From assembly GCA_004352715.1 (NCBI GenBank), contig SCFE01000041.1, positions 620,054 through 684,053 on the forward strand: a stretch of 64,000 bases of DNA, read 5' to 3'. The notes beneath the pieces are model-generated. The model saw only the letters and a program-made list of their open reading frames with translations, did no database searches and was not told the origin of the DNA. Shown here piece after piece: positions 46,626 to 56,693 of the stretch. The translations under genes were made by a program, and so were the position numbers. This DNA is from Hofstenia miamia (taxonomy: Eukaryota > Xenacoelomorpha > Acoela). Each line of letters begins with the position of its first letter. Within the stretch, counting starts at the first letter, position 1.

Positions 46626-47035
46626 CAGAGTGGCAAATGGGTCACATATTTTGACCCACGACCCAATCCGCAAACAATTGACCCATGAACCAACCCGACC
46701 CATTGGATGTTGAACCACGACCCGACCCATGGGTCAGACAGTCAGCTTTGCACCCGAGTTGTATTTGAAAATGTTTGACAAAGCCAACATGAAAAAAATG
46801 TAATTAACATTAATTTAAGAGTAAGTTTTATATAGAATAGCAGATCTTATACTAAATTCAAGTACGTGGTTAGTTTTCCACTTTTTCAGGGAAATCCTTC
46901 AAGCAGTACATTTCTCTGATTCGGGAATTTTGATTCATGACATGACCCTAGCAAGTGTGACCAACAACCCGAAGGGATCCAATATTTGTTTGACCCAATC
47001 CGCGGTTCGGGTTGGGTCCACCCGTTTGCCACATG
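46626..47035. mobile_element. hAT MITE nested in the LINE
   Basis: 410 bp without coding capacity. The ends are CAGAGTGGCAAATGGGT and (complement) CATGTGGCAAACGGGT, followed by GACCCA-rich subterminal repeats in both orientations. Flanking octamers GGTAGGAC (46618-46625) and GCTAGGAC (47036-47043) match at seven of eight positions. It interrupts LINE coding sequence, so it inserted after the LINE. Confidence 0.75.
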
Positions 47036-47141
47036 GCTAGGACATTTTTATTTCTTCTCATTAATTACGAGGATATGTTGCTTGACTTCGTATTCTCTTA
47101 TAAAATTAAAATCGAATGTTTTTACAATTTCTATGGTATTT

Positions 47142-47480
47142 TCATAATGTTTTTCGTTTCCTTTTGTATTGACCCATATATATGAAAACTGAATTCATTA
47201 TGTCAGCAATATTTTTCTCAACAGTGATTTTTACTTCATTATGAAAAATTTCCGTTATACTGCAGTGTTTCCTGTTTTCGCAAAGCTTATCAACATAACT
47301 CCATCTATCACTATTAGTTTTTAGTTTGTTAGAGGTTTTCAAGCACTCTTTTTGAATACTGACTTTCTCTAGAAACTTAGTTTTATTGTTTGAAATAATG
47401 TATTTTTGTAAAGACATCCTGGTTAGTGTTTTCTTCCATGCATTGATTAATTCAGCAAGGTTGTCCTTTGCAATTGTCAA
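47142..47480 (-). pseudogene. LINE ORF2 linker region
   Basis: A minus-strand frame with K/N-rich helical sequence leading to RWSYVDKLCENRK and IADIMNSVFIYMGQ, the conserved W-x-x-i-x-x-L and N-x-F-x-x-Y-F-x-x-I-G region just before LINE reverse transcriptase. No start codon belongs to it; it is an internal piece of ORF2. Confidence 0.6.
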
Positions 47481-48114
47481 ATTTTTAAAAACCTAGATAC
47501 ATTAACTAATTAATAAAGACTAAGTATTATTGGTGACTTCAACTTTTCAAATATGGAAAATCGATTTTAAAATTTCCAATATAAAATATAGAAATGGCAT
47601 TTTTACAAATTCACAGGTTTTAAACCACTAACAGGATAAAATTTCCTATGTATTGAAGTATTAGGTATAGATGTATAGCCTTTGTAGAAATAATTTTCTA
47701 AAGTGAGGTATGGAAATGACATTAAGCTAAAATCGATCGGCTTATGGCGTGATTAATATTTTGGGTATATTGTGCTTTGTATCTTGAGTTTTCTGACGTG
47801 AGTAAAACCTTCTTGGTTGTTGCCTGAAGTCATTGGTAACTCAAAATCTTGGAGCAGCTAATTTTCAAAAATGTAGAAATCGGATCTTGACAACATCATG
47901 TTGCAAGAGCCTTTTATAAAAGTAATTGACAAGTTTTGCATAAGATGACCCAGCAAGTTGGAAAAATACCAGTATAAGTGGCACTTCGACATTGTTCAAG
48001 TTTTAAAATGCGTGACATTGTTTTAATAGCAGTATTTGACCATCCTCCTAAGACATCAGCTGCTAGAGGGACAAACAGAATCCCTTCTTTTTCACATGAA
48101 ATTGCATGAGTTTG

Positions 48115-48720
48115 ATATTTCCTCTCTTCTGCTTGGCTTACATTGATTTTTTGCTCAGGCGCATGAAGTTTTAATATATTTTCTACGTCATGTAGATAGT
48201 ACTCTATCAAATCATCAATGTTTGCAACATTATTAAGTCTATCCCAATTATGGTTATCAATGTCTCGTATGAAGTTCTCTAACTTATTTATATACAACGA
48301 TTTATCAAAAATGATTAAGGCGTGATGGTCTAAGTAATTGCATTTATTAACGTATGGCTGAAATAGTGTGGGATGGTTTGTAAGTAAATAGCCAATTAGT
48401 GAAGCACTGCGAGAGCTTGACCGAGTAGGAATTTATAGAATGAAGATGATTCGCATTAATGAACTCCTTAAGCAGGTATGCTTACTTCTTATCAAAGTAA
48501 AATATGTTCTAATCTCCACATAGTATTATAATGTCAAAATGGTCTATTCGTCTAAATTCATCGAATTTATACTCAATGAATACATTTAGATATTGCTTGT
48601 GAGGGGAGCATGAGACATTACGGGAGCCTAGAATTACAAAGTTTTAAGTGCATTTTGAGTAGTTTTGAGAAAGCAGTAGTTGAAAATTTGCAGTTAAATG
48701 ATATTTTTAAGTCTTTTCTT
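48115..48720 (-). pseudogene. LINE endonuclease, second half
   Basis: Minus strand: FVILGSRN, then IILCGDWNIF (the G-D-F-N motif of APE endonucleases), then LDHHALIIFDKSLYINKLENFI (the S-D-H-x-x-I catalytic box, here with His retained) and NNWDRL/LKLHAPEQK, the linker with the typical H-A-P. The first half is at 50430-50815; a transposon relic lies between. Confidence 0.6.
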
Positions 48721-50462
48721 GTTGGTGAAGATAATTAGTGTACGAATGAACATTTTTAGAAACATTTCAATATCAATTACTTTTTTATAAGAGAGGGATA
48801 AGAAAATTTTGTCATATAAAATTTTTTAACTCCAAAAATTTTGGGCTATGTTTAGGATTACAATATTCTATTTGCAATTTTGTAAGAAAATGCGGTTGAG
48901 CAAGACAAAAACATGAATATGTTACAAACTAAGATATAACGCGGTTTTACATGGCATGTTTATTAACATTTGTTGTTAAATAAACAAGGGTAAATGGGCA
49001 CATTTCAAAACTTATAAAAATAGGATTTGAGAAGAGCTATTTGACAAATACATAATGTAAGAAAACATGTTAGACTTTAGATTAAAAACGACAACATATT
49101 ATTATAAACAGCAGATTTCCAATTCAAACTCAAACTGCCAACTTGAAAGTTGCATTACAGAAAAAATTGTACCAGCATCATTTTCTCATGACTTTGATTC
49201 ATAGCACAATAATTTTTAATGACACAAAAATCAAAACTAAAAGAAAACCTTAAGAAGTCAATGTAAAAAATTGAAATGACTTTAAGAGTGACTTTGTGTA
49301 ACAATGGAGATTTAAATGGGGTGCACACAAAAACTTAGAACCAGAACTTGGCGCAAAAATTAAAGAATAGCAAAATAATATAAATTGCCTGTACAAGAGG
49401 AGCATTAACTTTAGAATTGTTCTGAGTGAGGTTATCTTGTTTTGGAGTAAAGCTTTAATAACTTGTCCAAGGAATTTGTAGTAGGTGGTTTATAAACTGG
49501 AGCGGTTATTAATTTTCTCTCAAAAGTCTTCGGTGCAATGTCAACATCTTGAAATGTTTCAGTTTGAAAAGAATCTAGAAATTTATTAATTGTGGATTGC
49601 TGTTAAATTCTAAACAATTGACTTTTGAGCTGAAGGTTTGAGGAAATATTTGAAAATAAAAAATGCTCTTTTCTCATCTGCATAACCTTATAAGGTCTAT
49701 TTACCTTAAGCAAAATTGTTATGAAAGAAAGAGAACAAGACATTGCACTATCCATTGCCTTTTCAATTTGAGCAGCACCATTACCAGGGCTACTGTATTT
49801 CATAGTAAATTTTGTTTTATGTTGATTGTCAAAAAGAAACTTTTAAATGACAATGAGTATGAGGCTGTTCATATTTTGCTGGACACAACTATTTGACCAA
49901 GTAGTAACATGTGTAAAATCTGCAAGAATGCTTTTCAAAATGACAGTCATGTCACTGTCAAGTCATTTCCACTTCTGTTAGCAGATGTTTTCATCCAAAC
50001 TGCACACCACCTTTTCTTATTGGAACGGAAACATTCGCAGTTAAGTTATACATATTTAAATTGCTGTGGTAAAAAAATAACTTAATATTGGCTCTTGGAG
50101 AAGCAATCAAATTTTCAAGATCAAGAGTTATAACACGTTTTTCTTTATCTTTTCTGGCTATTAGCCCTCATTGCATCTTTCCCCTTGGTGTGAATATCTC
50201 TTTCTCATGTCAGCTTTGGTGTCAACAATCCGTCCCTTCTGAACAATTTTGAATTTTCAGTCATCACGCCTGCAGATAAATGTTTGTAATTCTAAACTGA
50301 AACCCATTTGTACTAAAAAACTTTGTAATTTTGAACATGCTAACAAATCCACATAGAATTCACCGTCCATATTTATAGTGCAGATAGAAAGCGTTGCTTG
50401 AAATCCCATAGGCAAGAAAAATCAATTTTAGCAAAAGTTTCAGATAGAACTTCGTAATTCTA
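48629..50462 (-). mobile_element. DNA-transposon relic inserted in the LINE
   Basis: It sits exactly where LINE endonuclease homology is interrupted. The edges are short inverted repeats, TAGAATTACAAAG (48629-48641) and its near-complement (50450-50462). The minus strand carries pieces of a protein: KRVITLDLENLIASPRANIK, FFYHSNLNMYNLT (about 50130-50030), and KYSSPGNGAAQIEKAMDSAM with NRPYKVMQM (49803-49640). These resemble a widespread invertebrate repeat protein with a DDE-like core, recalled and not verified. No target duplication was found. Confidence 0.5.
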
Positions 50463-50815
50463 GGTTGGTGATTAAGTAAAAGAGTCTTACGCACATCTGA
50501 TTTAACCCAAAAACTTTCAAAAACATTATTGTTAGGCTGATCAATGCAAATCTCTTTCATACGCAGATATTTTGGTGCAATTATAGCTAATCCTCCTCCT
50601 ATCTTTCCTTCCCGATTCTTGGTAAATACATCAAATTTGTCCGGGATAGAGTTCCATGTTTGATATCTTCATGTTGGGTAAAGCATATTTCTGTGATGCA
50701 CAAAACTTGTTGCCAAAGTGACTAGCCGAATTAATGAAATTTTTGTGAGAAGTGGTTAAGTTATGAGAATTTAAAACTACAAATTTTCATTCATTTTTAA
50801 CTACAGTCAAAAAAT
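50430..50815 (-). pseudogene. LINE endonuclease, first half
   Basis: Minus strand, mixed frames: LNSHNLTTSHKNFINSA (the N-A-x-S-L start), VLCITEICF (the I-T-E-T-W motif with the catalytic Glu), FDVFTKNREGKIGGGLAIIA (K-x-G-G-G-V), then CIDQPNNNVFESFWVK (E-x-x-W). These are the ordered motifs of an APE-type endonuclease. Confidence 0.7.
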
Positions 50816-50917
50816 TTTGAAAAAAAATACATGTTCCTCAATAACATCAGGTCCTGGATTAGGTTTAACATCATTGCTTTGTTTAATATTTGGTTTGAGC
50901 ATAATTGGCAAGGGCAA

Positions 50918-51623
50918 TCATATAAAATACAAATAAAAAATTACATACACATTTGATTTCTTAAATCTTTCGAAGAATTTACATAACAACTGCTCTAAAT
51001 TTAACTTGGTTTTTGGCTTCCGATTTAAATTCGAAGTAGGCTTAGGTTTTCGTCGAATGCTAAAATGCTTTTTAATTGCAATCGCTAATTGTGAAACTCG
51101 AAATCTAGAGTACTGTACAGAATTGTTATTTCGAAAAATATGTTCTATCTCAATTGTCTGTTCCATTTCCTTCAGAAATTGATTTGTTTCTTTTAATAAT
51201 TTAGACTTTAGTTTCTTGGTAGTCACATGGCGGGTCAATGTCAGTGAAGATCACATTCTCAGGTTTGATCCTATTACAAACAGAATGTTTTAATTCTTTG
51301 ATATTGTTTTTAATCTTTATTACATCAATATTAAGACGAACATCATTGATTCTTACATTGAATAGAAGTCTTTCAACAGGTAATTTATCTTGTAATAATT
51401 TAATCATATCTGAAATGTCAATTCCAGAATATCTATGTATAACAGTATAATCATCTCCCAGAAGGTATCTTGGTCTACGATGTTGTAGTCTAGAATCACC
51501 AATGATTAAAACATGGGCTTTAAAAGGTGAAACTAAAGTTGGTGACAGTAAATTTTCTTTATGCTTTTTAAACAGAGTTGAATCCAGTTCCATAAGATTA
51601 TCAGGATTGAATTGGTAAAACAT
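50918..51623 (-). pseudogene. LINE ORF1 with SGNH esterase domain
   Basis: From ATG 51623 the frame reads to about 51201, with the esterase block I VLIIGDSRLQHR (Gly-Asp-Ser nucleophile) and a later RINDVR in place of block III G-x-N-D. Near 51235 the frame shifts by one and continues as LLKETNQFLKEMEQTIEIEHI to about 51000, ending basic (RRKPKP). Esterase-bearing ORF1 proteins are known from CR1/L2-type LINEs. Confidence 0.65.
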
Positions 51624-51625
51624 AT

Positions 51626-52630
51626 TTGCTAATTTAGTTTTACTTAAATTTTGATTGGTTTCCTTGAGTTAATCTAGAGTAATATAACTGCTATGTAGTT
51701 TTCGTAAGAATTCCATGAGCCTGACAAAAACTGACTGTCCTCTGAGAAGTCAAAGTTACTACTACTACTACTACTAAATGACTTCAATTTGCTACTAAAG
51801 CACTACTAACTTAATTTAACAATAAAAAAGATTTAAGAAAAACAAAGCTCTTTACAAATATCAAATTAATTCAATTTATAAATTGATCTAGTTTGTCTGT
51901 AATTTCAAGATAAAAACCATGAGCAAGCAACTGCCAATGAAAATAGAAAAAACTAGCTTATTGAAAATTCGAAAATTGTCCCATGAAATCGACTTGATTC
52001 CTTGATGCAATCAAAATGACTGCAAGCACACTAGGCAGATATTATAACTTATTGTATATATATATTTTTTTTTGTTCAACAAAATTTTGAATTTTGTATT
52101 TGATTGATTACGAAAAGTTTTTGATTTTTACGGGGCTTTCTAAACTGTATTTAAAGCAAAATGCAATAGTTGCATGAAAATTTACAATTTTCCCACACTA
52201 TTTATAGTTTGTTTAATTAGCTTTGGCTCCAGATAATTTCATTATTGCTTTGCATTTCAATGATAAACGTTTTAAAGTGATTGAAATTGACTGAGGTTAC
52301 ATCATTCACTTAAGAGTTTTAGTAACATGAAGAAAAGATGACCAGTTACCAGCAGTCAAATTTTATTTGAAACAATATAGTTTAGAAATCAGATGAATTG
52401 TTGTATATAGCAACATTTACACATGAAATCTACAAAGAAGAGCACATTTCAATTCTGTTTTGAACTATGTGAAGTTAAGACTCAATAGATAGAAGTTCAA
52501 GGGTTTAATAATCATGTGCAATGTCCTGATACTTAGACTTCTTAACAACACTAGAATGGATATGAATTTTAATACATGGGAAGCAGTAGCTGCAAACACA
52601 AAATCTTAATTCAGAGATTCAATGCTAGCA
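51626..52630. other. Intergenic, no gene seen
   Basis: The 5' flank of the LINE with an (ACT)n run at 51758-51777, then AT-rich DNA without recognisable content. Confidence 0.5.
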
Positions 52631-52632
52631 TT

Positions 52633-52920
52633 ACATCCTTGCCAAATCTTTTGAATTTTCACTAGTATGTTTTCTAGTGAACTTCGTAACTAATAAAGTA
52701 ATACATGAATTTCCAAAGTTTCAAAAAATTCAAAAAAGGTTTTGCATTTGCTTCAATTATAACACCTGCAGTTCCTATGAAATCACTAATTTATTTCCAA
52801 AAACAACTTCTTAGGTCATATTCAAGAATTTTTACCCAATTGGATTCTAAAATTATATTCATGTTGGCATAGTGAATAGCAAAACCATTTCGAAAAAAAT
52901 TCCGCATTAATTAGTTTTAA
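52633..52920 (-). pseudogene. DEG/ENaC-type channel copy 5, C-terminal relic
   Basis: The minus strand reads KLINAEFF, then IILESNWVKILEYDLRSCFW, a decayed second membrane segment (GTAGVIIEA) and, in another frame, CITLLVTKFTRKH, matching the end of copy 4. The GAS filter is lost and stops are present. It lies about 0.4 kb downstream of copy 4 in the same orientation, so it is probably an old tandem duplicate. Confidence 0.75.
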
Positions 52921-53303
52921 ATTTTTGCATTCCATTTGCAAATTCATCACAAAGGTGTGACAATTATCTCGCTGATTGTGAATTGCACCTAATTCCCTTT
53001 TATAAGGATATTTATTTTGAGTAAATGAAAGGCTACAACAAATCATCTATTAAATATATTGTTATGTGAGAAATCAACATTCAATGTTTTTGAGTATATG
53101 AATACAAAATATTTAATGACACTTTTATTTTTATGAAGGTGAGATGAAGGATGCTGGCAATGGTAATCATGCTGAGATAGTCCATGCAACATTGATTTGA
53201 TAAAATGACCGCAACTTCCATATATATTTACAAATGAGAAAACACTACATTTAACCAAACAATTTTGACTTGTAAATCAAGATCATAGTGCAATCTCTCA
53301 TCA
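52921..53303. other. Spacer between channel copies 5 and 4
   Basis: Contains the 3' flank of copy 4. Short minus-strand frames at 52822-53046 and 53043-53258 carry no domain of their own; the first overlaps relic copy 5. Confidence 0.5.
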
Positions 53304-54887
53304 TTACTTTTGAGATACCCTAGTATCTCTTTTAATACATTTCACTGCCAATTCCTTTGAGGTATCACGAGCATATTTTTGAATGAACTTTGTAACTAAT
53401 AATCTTAGAAGCATTGTCAATGTTTCAACAATTTCTAGCAAAGTTACTGCACTTGCACCCATGATAAGACCTGCAATTCCGCCAATATCACTCATCATAT
53501 TCCAAAAAGAAACCCGTAAGTCATCTTCGAGTATTTTCAGCCGATTAGTCTCTAAAAATATATGGACATAGACGAGTTCATTCTTATGGTAGTCAAAAGC
53601 TTTGTCAATGATCAATTTTTGTCTTTGCTTGGTTAAATTATGAAAGTCAGAAGGCAGAATTTTATTCAAGTTGCGCCAATAGATATCATTGCTCAATGTC
53701 TTTCTAGAAAGACTTGCAATTACAAAGGGCATGAAATCTGCTGATGCAAAGCCAATAGAATTGATTGTTTTCTCATATCTATAATTTTCGCAAGGTAATT
53801 GGCATTCTTTATTGAAACAGGCATTAATTAGTTGTGTATAACTAGGAACACGTCGCACACACTCAGTGGTTTCAGAGGAGCTTAAGCATTCACGGTGATC
53901 GAAGTATACAACTGAAGAACAATTGCACATCTTAATGCTGAGAACATGTTGACAATAATAGTAACACCACTCAAAAGAATTGTATATTGATGATGTATTT
54001 CCAATTTTGGATATAAATGGAAGAAGACTATCATTCTGAAAATTTGATATTTTAGTGATTTTTGGTTCCTGCTGGCACTTAATTCTCTTGCTTGACTTCA
54101 CCAGTGATTGAACCAACCTAAGGGAGGCTGTCACTTTTCTTCCTCCTGAAACATCAAACCCTTCAAAATCAGGGTTAACTGGAAATCCTGAATGCATTAA
54201 AGTTATTCTAACTCCATTGAATGCACTAGGGATTGAAATGAGACCATCTAAGTCAACGTATAATAGTAATTTTATGCCGAATGGAGATCCATAATAGGCA
54301 TTTGTTATTTGCTTTTGAAAACCAGTCAATAAGTAACACATTCCATAGTTTTCAGTTGGCAATGGTTTAAACCACTCATCTTCACATTCATTTCCATCAA
54401 TTGAACATTTTAGAATGAAAATTTCTTTGGGAATCTGTAATTTGACGTAATCACTATATCTATAAAGTGGTGGGTTTTTTTGCTCACCGTTAACTATGTC
54501 AAGAATATCAAAATTAGAATTGTTGATCTGGAAACCATTACTTGAAGATTTATTAAGAATGTAGTTAACTATTGCATCTCTTAGATGCATTCGATTCTCA
54601 TTATCAACTGTAGTATTATCCATAGTTGCCTTGTTCAAATTGCATATACTGACGTCTGGCAATAATGAACTTCCATTTACCGGTGCCTCAACAACATTTA
54701 CTGTCATTTGGTACTGTAAATATGTATAAATGTTGATATAAATGCAAACAGACAATATAAATAAACATATGCAAGTAATGCAGAGCCAAAAAATTCTTCC
54801 CATTATGCTGTTGGATGAAATGATCCTTGGAAATGCAGCACAGTTTATAGACATTAACTGACTTCGTACTAATTTAGTCTCCTCCAT
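53304..54887 (-). CDS. DEG/ENaC-type sodium channel subunit, copy 4 (intact)
   Basis: A 527-residue single-exon gene of the amiloride-sensitive (ASC) cation channel family. Start ATG 54887 has A at -3 and G at +4. Order: cytoplasmic N-terminus (1-31), first membrane segment (about 32-56, IFWLCITCICLFILSVCIY), a large ectodomain with Cys at 82, 161, 168, 184, 271, 308, 312, 321, 323, 334, 343, 357, 362 and 366, then the second membrane segment (about 463-498, IGGIAGLIMGASAVTLLEI) with filter GAS 477-479 and conserved Glu485, and a basic tail. Family members form trimeric plasma-membrane channels gated by protons, peptides or force; the ligand here is unknown. The His-Gly motif expected near residues 17-18 is Ala-Ala. 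Several N-glycosylation sites. Length is normal for the family. Confidence 0.92.
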   Translation of the reverse strand: MEETKLVRSQLMSINCAAFPRIISSNSIMGRIFWLCITCICLFILSVCIYINIYTYLQYQMTVNVVEAPVNGSSLLPDVSICNLNKATMDNTTVDNENRMHLRDAIVNYILNKSSSNGFQINNSNFDILDIVNGEQKNPPLYRYSDYVKLQIPKEIFILKCSIDGNECEDEWFKPLPTENYGMCYLLTGFQKQITNAYYGSPFGIKLLLYVDLDGLISIPSAFNGVRITLMHSGFPVNPDFEGFDVSGGRKVTASLRLVQSLVKSSKRIKCQQEPKITKISNFQNDSLLPFISKIGNTSSIYNSFEWCYYYCQHVLSIKMCNCSSVVYFDHRECLSSSETTECVRRVPSYTQLINACFNKECQLPCENYRYEKTINSIGFASADFMPFVIASLSRKTLSNDIYWRNLNKILPSDFHNLTKQRQKLIIDKAFDYHKNELVYVHIFLETNRLKILEDDLRVSFWNMMSDIGGIAGLIMGASAVTLLEIVETLTMLLRLLVTKFIQKYARDTSKELAVKCIKRDTRVSQK

Positions 54888-54975
54888 CTTTTATTTCATA
54901 AGAAACTACTTGGCAAAATTATAAGAATAATAATTAGTCAAGCTGTATAAATATTAGAAGGAAACCTTGAGAAAC
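54888..54975 (-). promoter_or_regulatory. 5' flank shared with channel copy 2
   Basis: Similarity to the region upstream of copy 2 extends at least 85 bases above the ATG, so this is either ancestral promoter or leader. No splice acceptor is obvious, in line with a single-exon gene. Confidence 0.4.
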
Positions 54976-55931
54976 AGTAAATTATACTAAATTATTAATC
55001 TTTATATTCATAGAAAGACTATATCAAATTAAAATTAATTTATTTGGGAGAGTCTCAGTGAAATTTTCAATTCACTTTCGTATGTTCTATAAAGCATATT
55101 TCTAAAAAATTTCCAATATACATAAGCAACTGAAAAGAACACACATCATTCTAATCTTTAAATACCCTAAAAATAGAACGCCCTAAAAAATTTACCCCCA
55201 CAAAAGTCATAGCAGTAAAAAATGGCCACAACTGTGAAAACCTCTGTAATATCAAAATAATTATTGATAGTTTTCCACAAGAGTTGCAAAGAAAAAATGA
55301 TAAGCCTGGAAAAACATTAATTTATGAATTTATTGAAATTGATGTAATAAAGTATTTAACAAATTTATGGAAATTTCAGGAAAACTTGCCACATACTGGT
55401 TTGCTGCACAAAGCAATATTAATCCTTATGTAAAGCACAGCTGCTGGCCATCTACGAGTTGATTGCTTTGCTAAGGAAAGCATTATCACTTGGTCAACTA
55501 TATAAACATCAATTTTGTTTTTATTGTAGAACACTGTACTGTTTCTTTCTTTGAGAAGAGTACCAGTGTGAGTGCTTATGACTAGAATACAAAACGTTCA
55601 CTTTTTTAAGGTGTTACATTGCTAGGATAGTAACAATATTCCATTTGATTCAGTGTAAAATGTTGTATCATTTAATTTTTTGCTGAATTTCGCACAGAGA
55701 CCAATTTTCTGCTGTACATGTAATTGCATACATTACTTAAAATTATTGTTTTATTCCATTTCAAACAATTTGTCAACCTCAGTGATATGAAGAAATGTGC
55801 AGTATTGACGTTATGGCACTGTCAAGAAAAGCATTCATCAATTCAATTATGATGGATTCCCCAGTTGACCTACACGTTTTTCAGCATCTTGTTTCCCGAA
55901 ATATTGAAAGATGTCAACAGTATAGTTATTA
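54976..55931. other. Intergenic, no gene seen
   Basis: AT-rich sequence between channel copy 4 and the THAP locus. A plus-strand frame at 55795-56052 is antisense to a better minus-strand frame and is dismissed. Confidence 0.5.
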
Positions 55932-56081
55932 TCAATCACTATTAAAACCGTTTACTCTACCCTTAACCCAAACGTGTTTAAGGTTGGAAACATCATGCTG
56001 CATCAGAATAGATTTTAGCTTAATTATTCTTTCAGAACGCTCAATTTCCTGAAGTCCTACCAAAAATCTGCCACCACTCAT
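55932..56081 (-). CDS. Small frame downstream of THAP exon, unknown
   Basis: From ATG 56081 to TGA 55932-55934 this encodes 49 residues beginning MSGGRFLVGLQEIERSERI, charged and coding-like. It sits about 100 bases after the splice donor of the THAP exon. It could be the next exon of that gene, but the visible acceptor candidates (GGCAG, ATGAG) give a phase that does not match the donor. Function unknown. Confidence 0.3.
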   Translation of the reverse strand: MSGGRFLVGLQEIERSERIIKLKSILMQHDVSNLKHVWVKGRVNGFNSD

Positions 56082-56090
56082 TTGTTAACA

Positions 56091-56654
56091 AAAAAACAAT
56101 ATTTATATTAAAATTTCCCTAAGTTATTTAAAATACAAGCAATAAATATAGTGAAAATAACTGCATTATAGTCAATTGTTATCTTACTTGTTGACTTTGA
56201 GGGAAATCAAATACAGTTGGGACGCAATGCATCTTGGGATTCAGCCTTTTCTTACCAGATGGAGTTGTAATGATACAGGCAGGGCTAAAGTGGCGCTCAC
56301 AAACAACTGAATGTGGTGTCACGGTATATTCTGGTTTCCGCCGGACTGCTTTGATCCATATCCTTCTTAGATTATTGTTTTTCGGAAAGTGGAAAACTGA
56401 TAATCTTGACTGTGTTGAGCGATAGCCAGTTTTGCAATTGGGCATGCAACATTTGTTAACCATTATTCTATACGTTGATATAGCGAGAAGATAGCACAAC
56501 ACTGCACATAAAGCTAACTCAATAATTACTGATGATTAATCATCTTGAAAATGCACCCGCTTAAATAAAACCTTGCAGATGATTGGATGGCATATTACAC
56601 ACACTGAAAATGTAGGATGCGAGTCCAAGCGGCGTGAATTAGCATTATTATTTA
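56091..56654 (-). repeat. Tandem duplication unit 1 (THAP exon region)
   Basis: 564 bases nearly identical to 56694-57257 (offset 603; I count about four substitutions). A 39-base spacer starting with a single N separates the units. Confidence 0.9.
56188..56463 (-). CDS. THAP-domain protein, first exon, copy 1
   Basis: ATG 56463 opens MVNKCCMPNCKTGYRS. The C2CH zinc site is C5, C10, C55 and H58 (CERHF), with invariant Pro26 and Trp36, and the C-terminal V-P-T-V-F box (HCVPTVFDFP). THAP domains bind DNA and occur in host regulators and in P-like transposases. Coding appears to leave the exon at a splice donor CAA|GTAAGA (56187), beyond which the frame ends within three codons. A candidate next exon lies at 55932-56081 but the phase does not fit. 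Whether this is a host gene or a captured transposon exon is open. It differs from copy 2 at two residues (Arg42 and Val54 here; Trp and Ile there). Confidence 0.75.
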
Positions 56655-56693
56655 NTTTGCTGTATGCCAGAATATGTACTGTATGTCAACATT
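56655..56693. other. Spacer with single N between duplicated units
   Basis: An ambiguous base at 56655 marks the point where the first unit ends; this may be a contig join. Confidence 0.8.

Larger units (their letters stand above)
45690..51625 (-). mobile_element. CR1/L2-like LINE, nearly full-length but interrupted
   Basis: In minus-strand order it has: ORF1 with an esterase (SGNH) domain (51623-50918), an APE endonuclease start (about 50815-50430), a break occupied by another transposon relic (48629-50462), the endonuclease end with ILCGDWN (about 48720-48115), the linker (47480-47142), a hAT MITE (46626-47035), then reverse transcriptase (46625-45690). An ORF1 esterase plus APE endonuclease is the layout of CR1/L2-type elements. 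All frames are decayed. Confidence 0.7.

Noticed and set aside
47914-48114. Minus-strand continuation after KYQTHAISCEKEG as part of LINE ORF2
   Set aside because: The segment (FVPLAADVLGGWSNTA) resembles a tail seen in other retroelements and does not belong to the linker; treated as a chimeric scrap, not a gene.
53383-53571. Plus-strand frames inside channel genes (also 32619-32807 and 13643-13891)
   Set aside because: Antisense shadows of the conserved second membrane segment.
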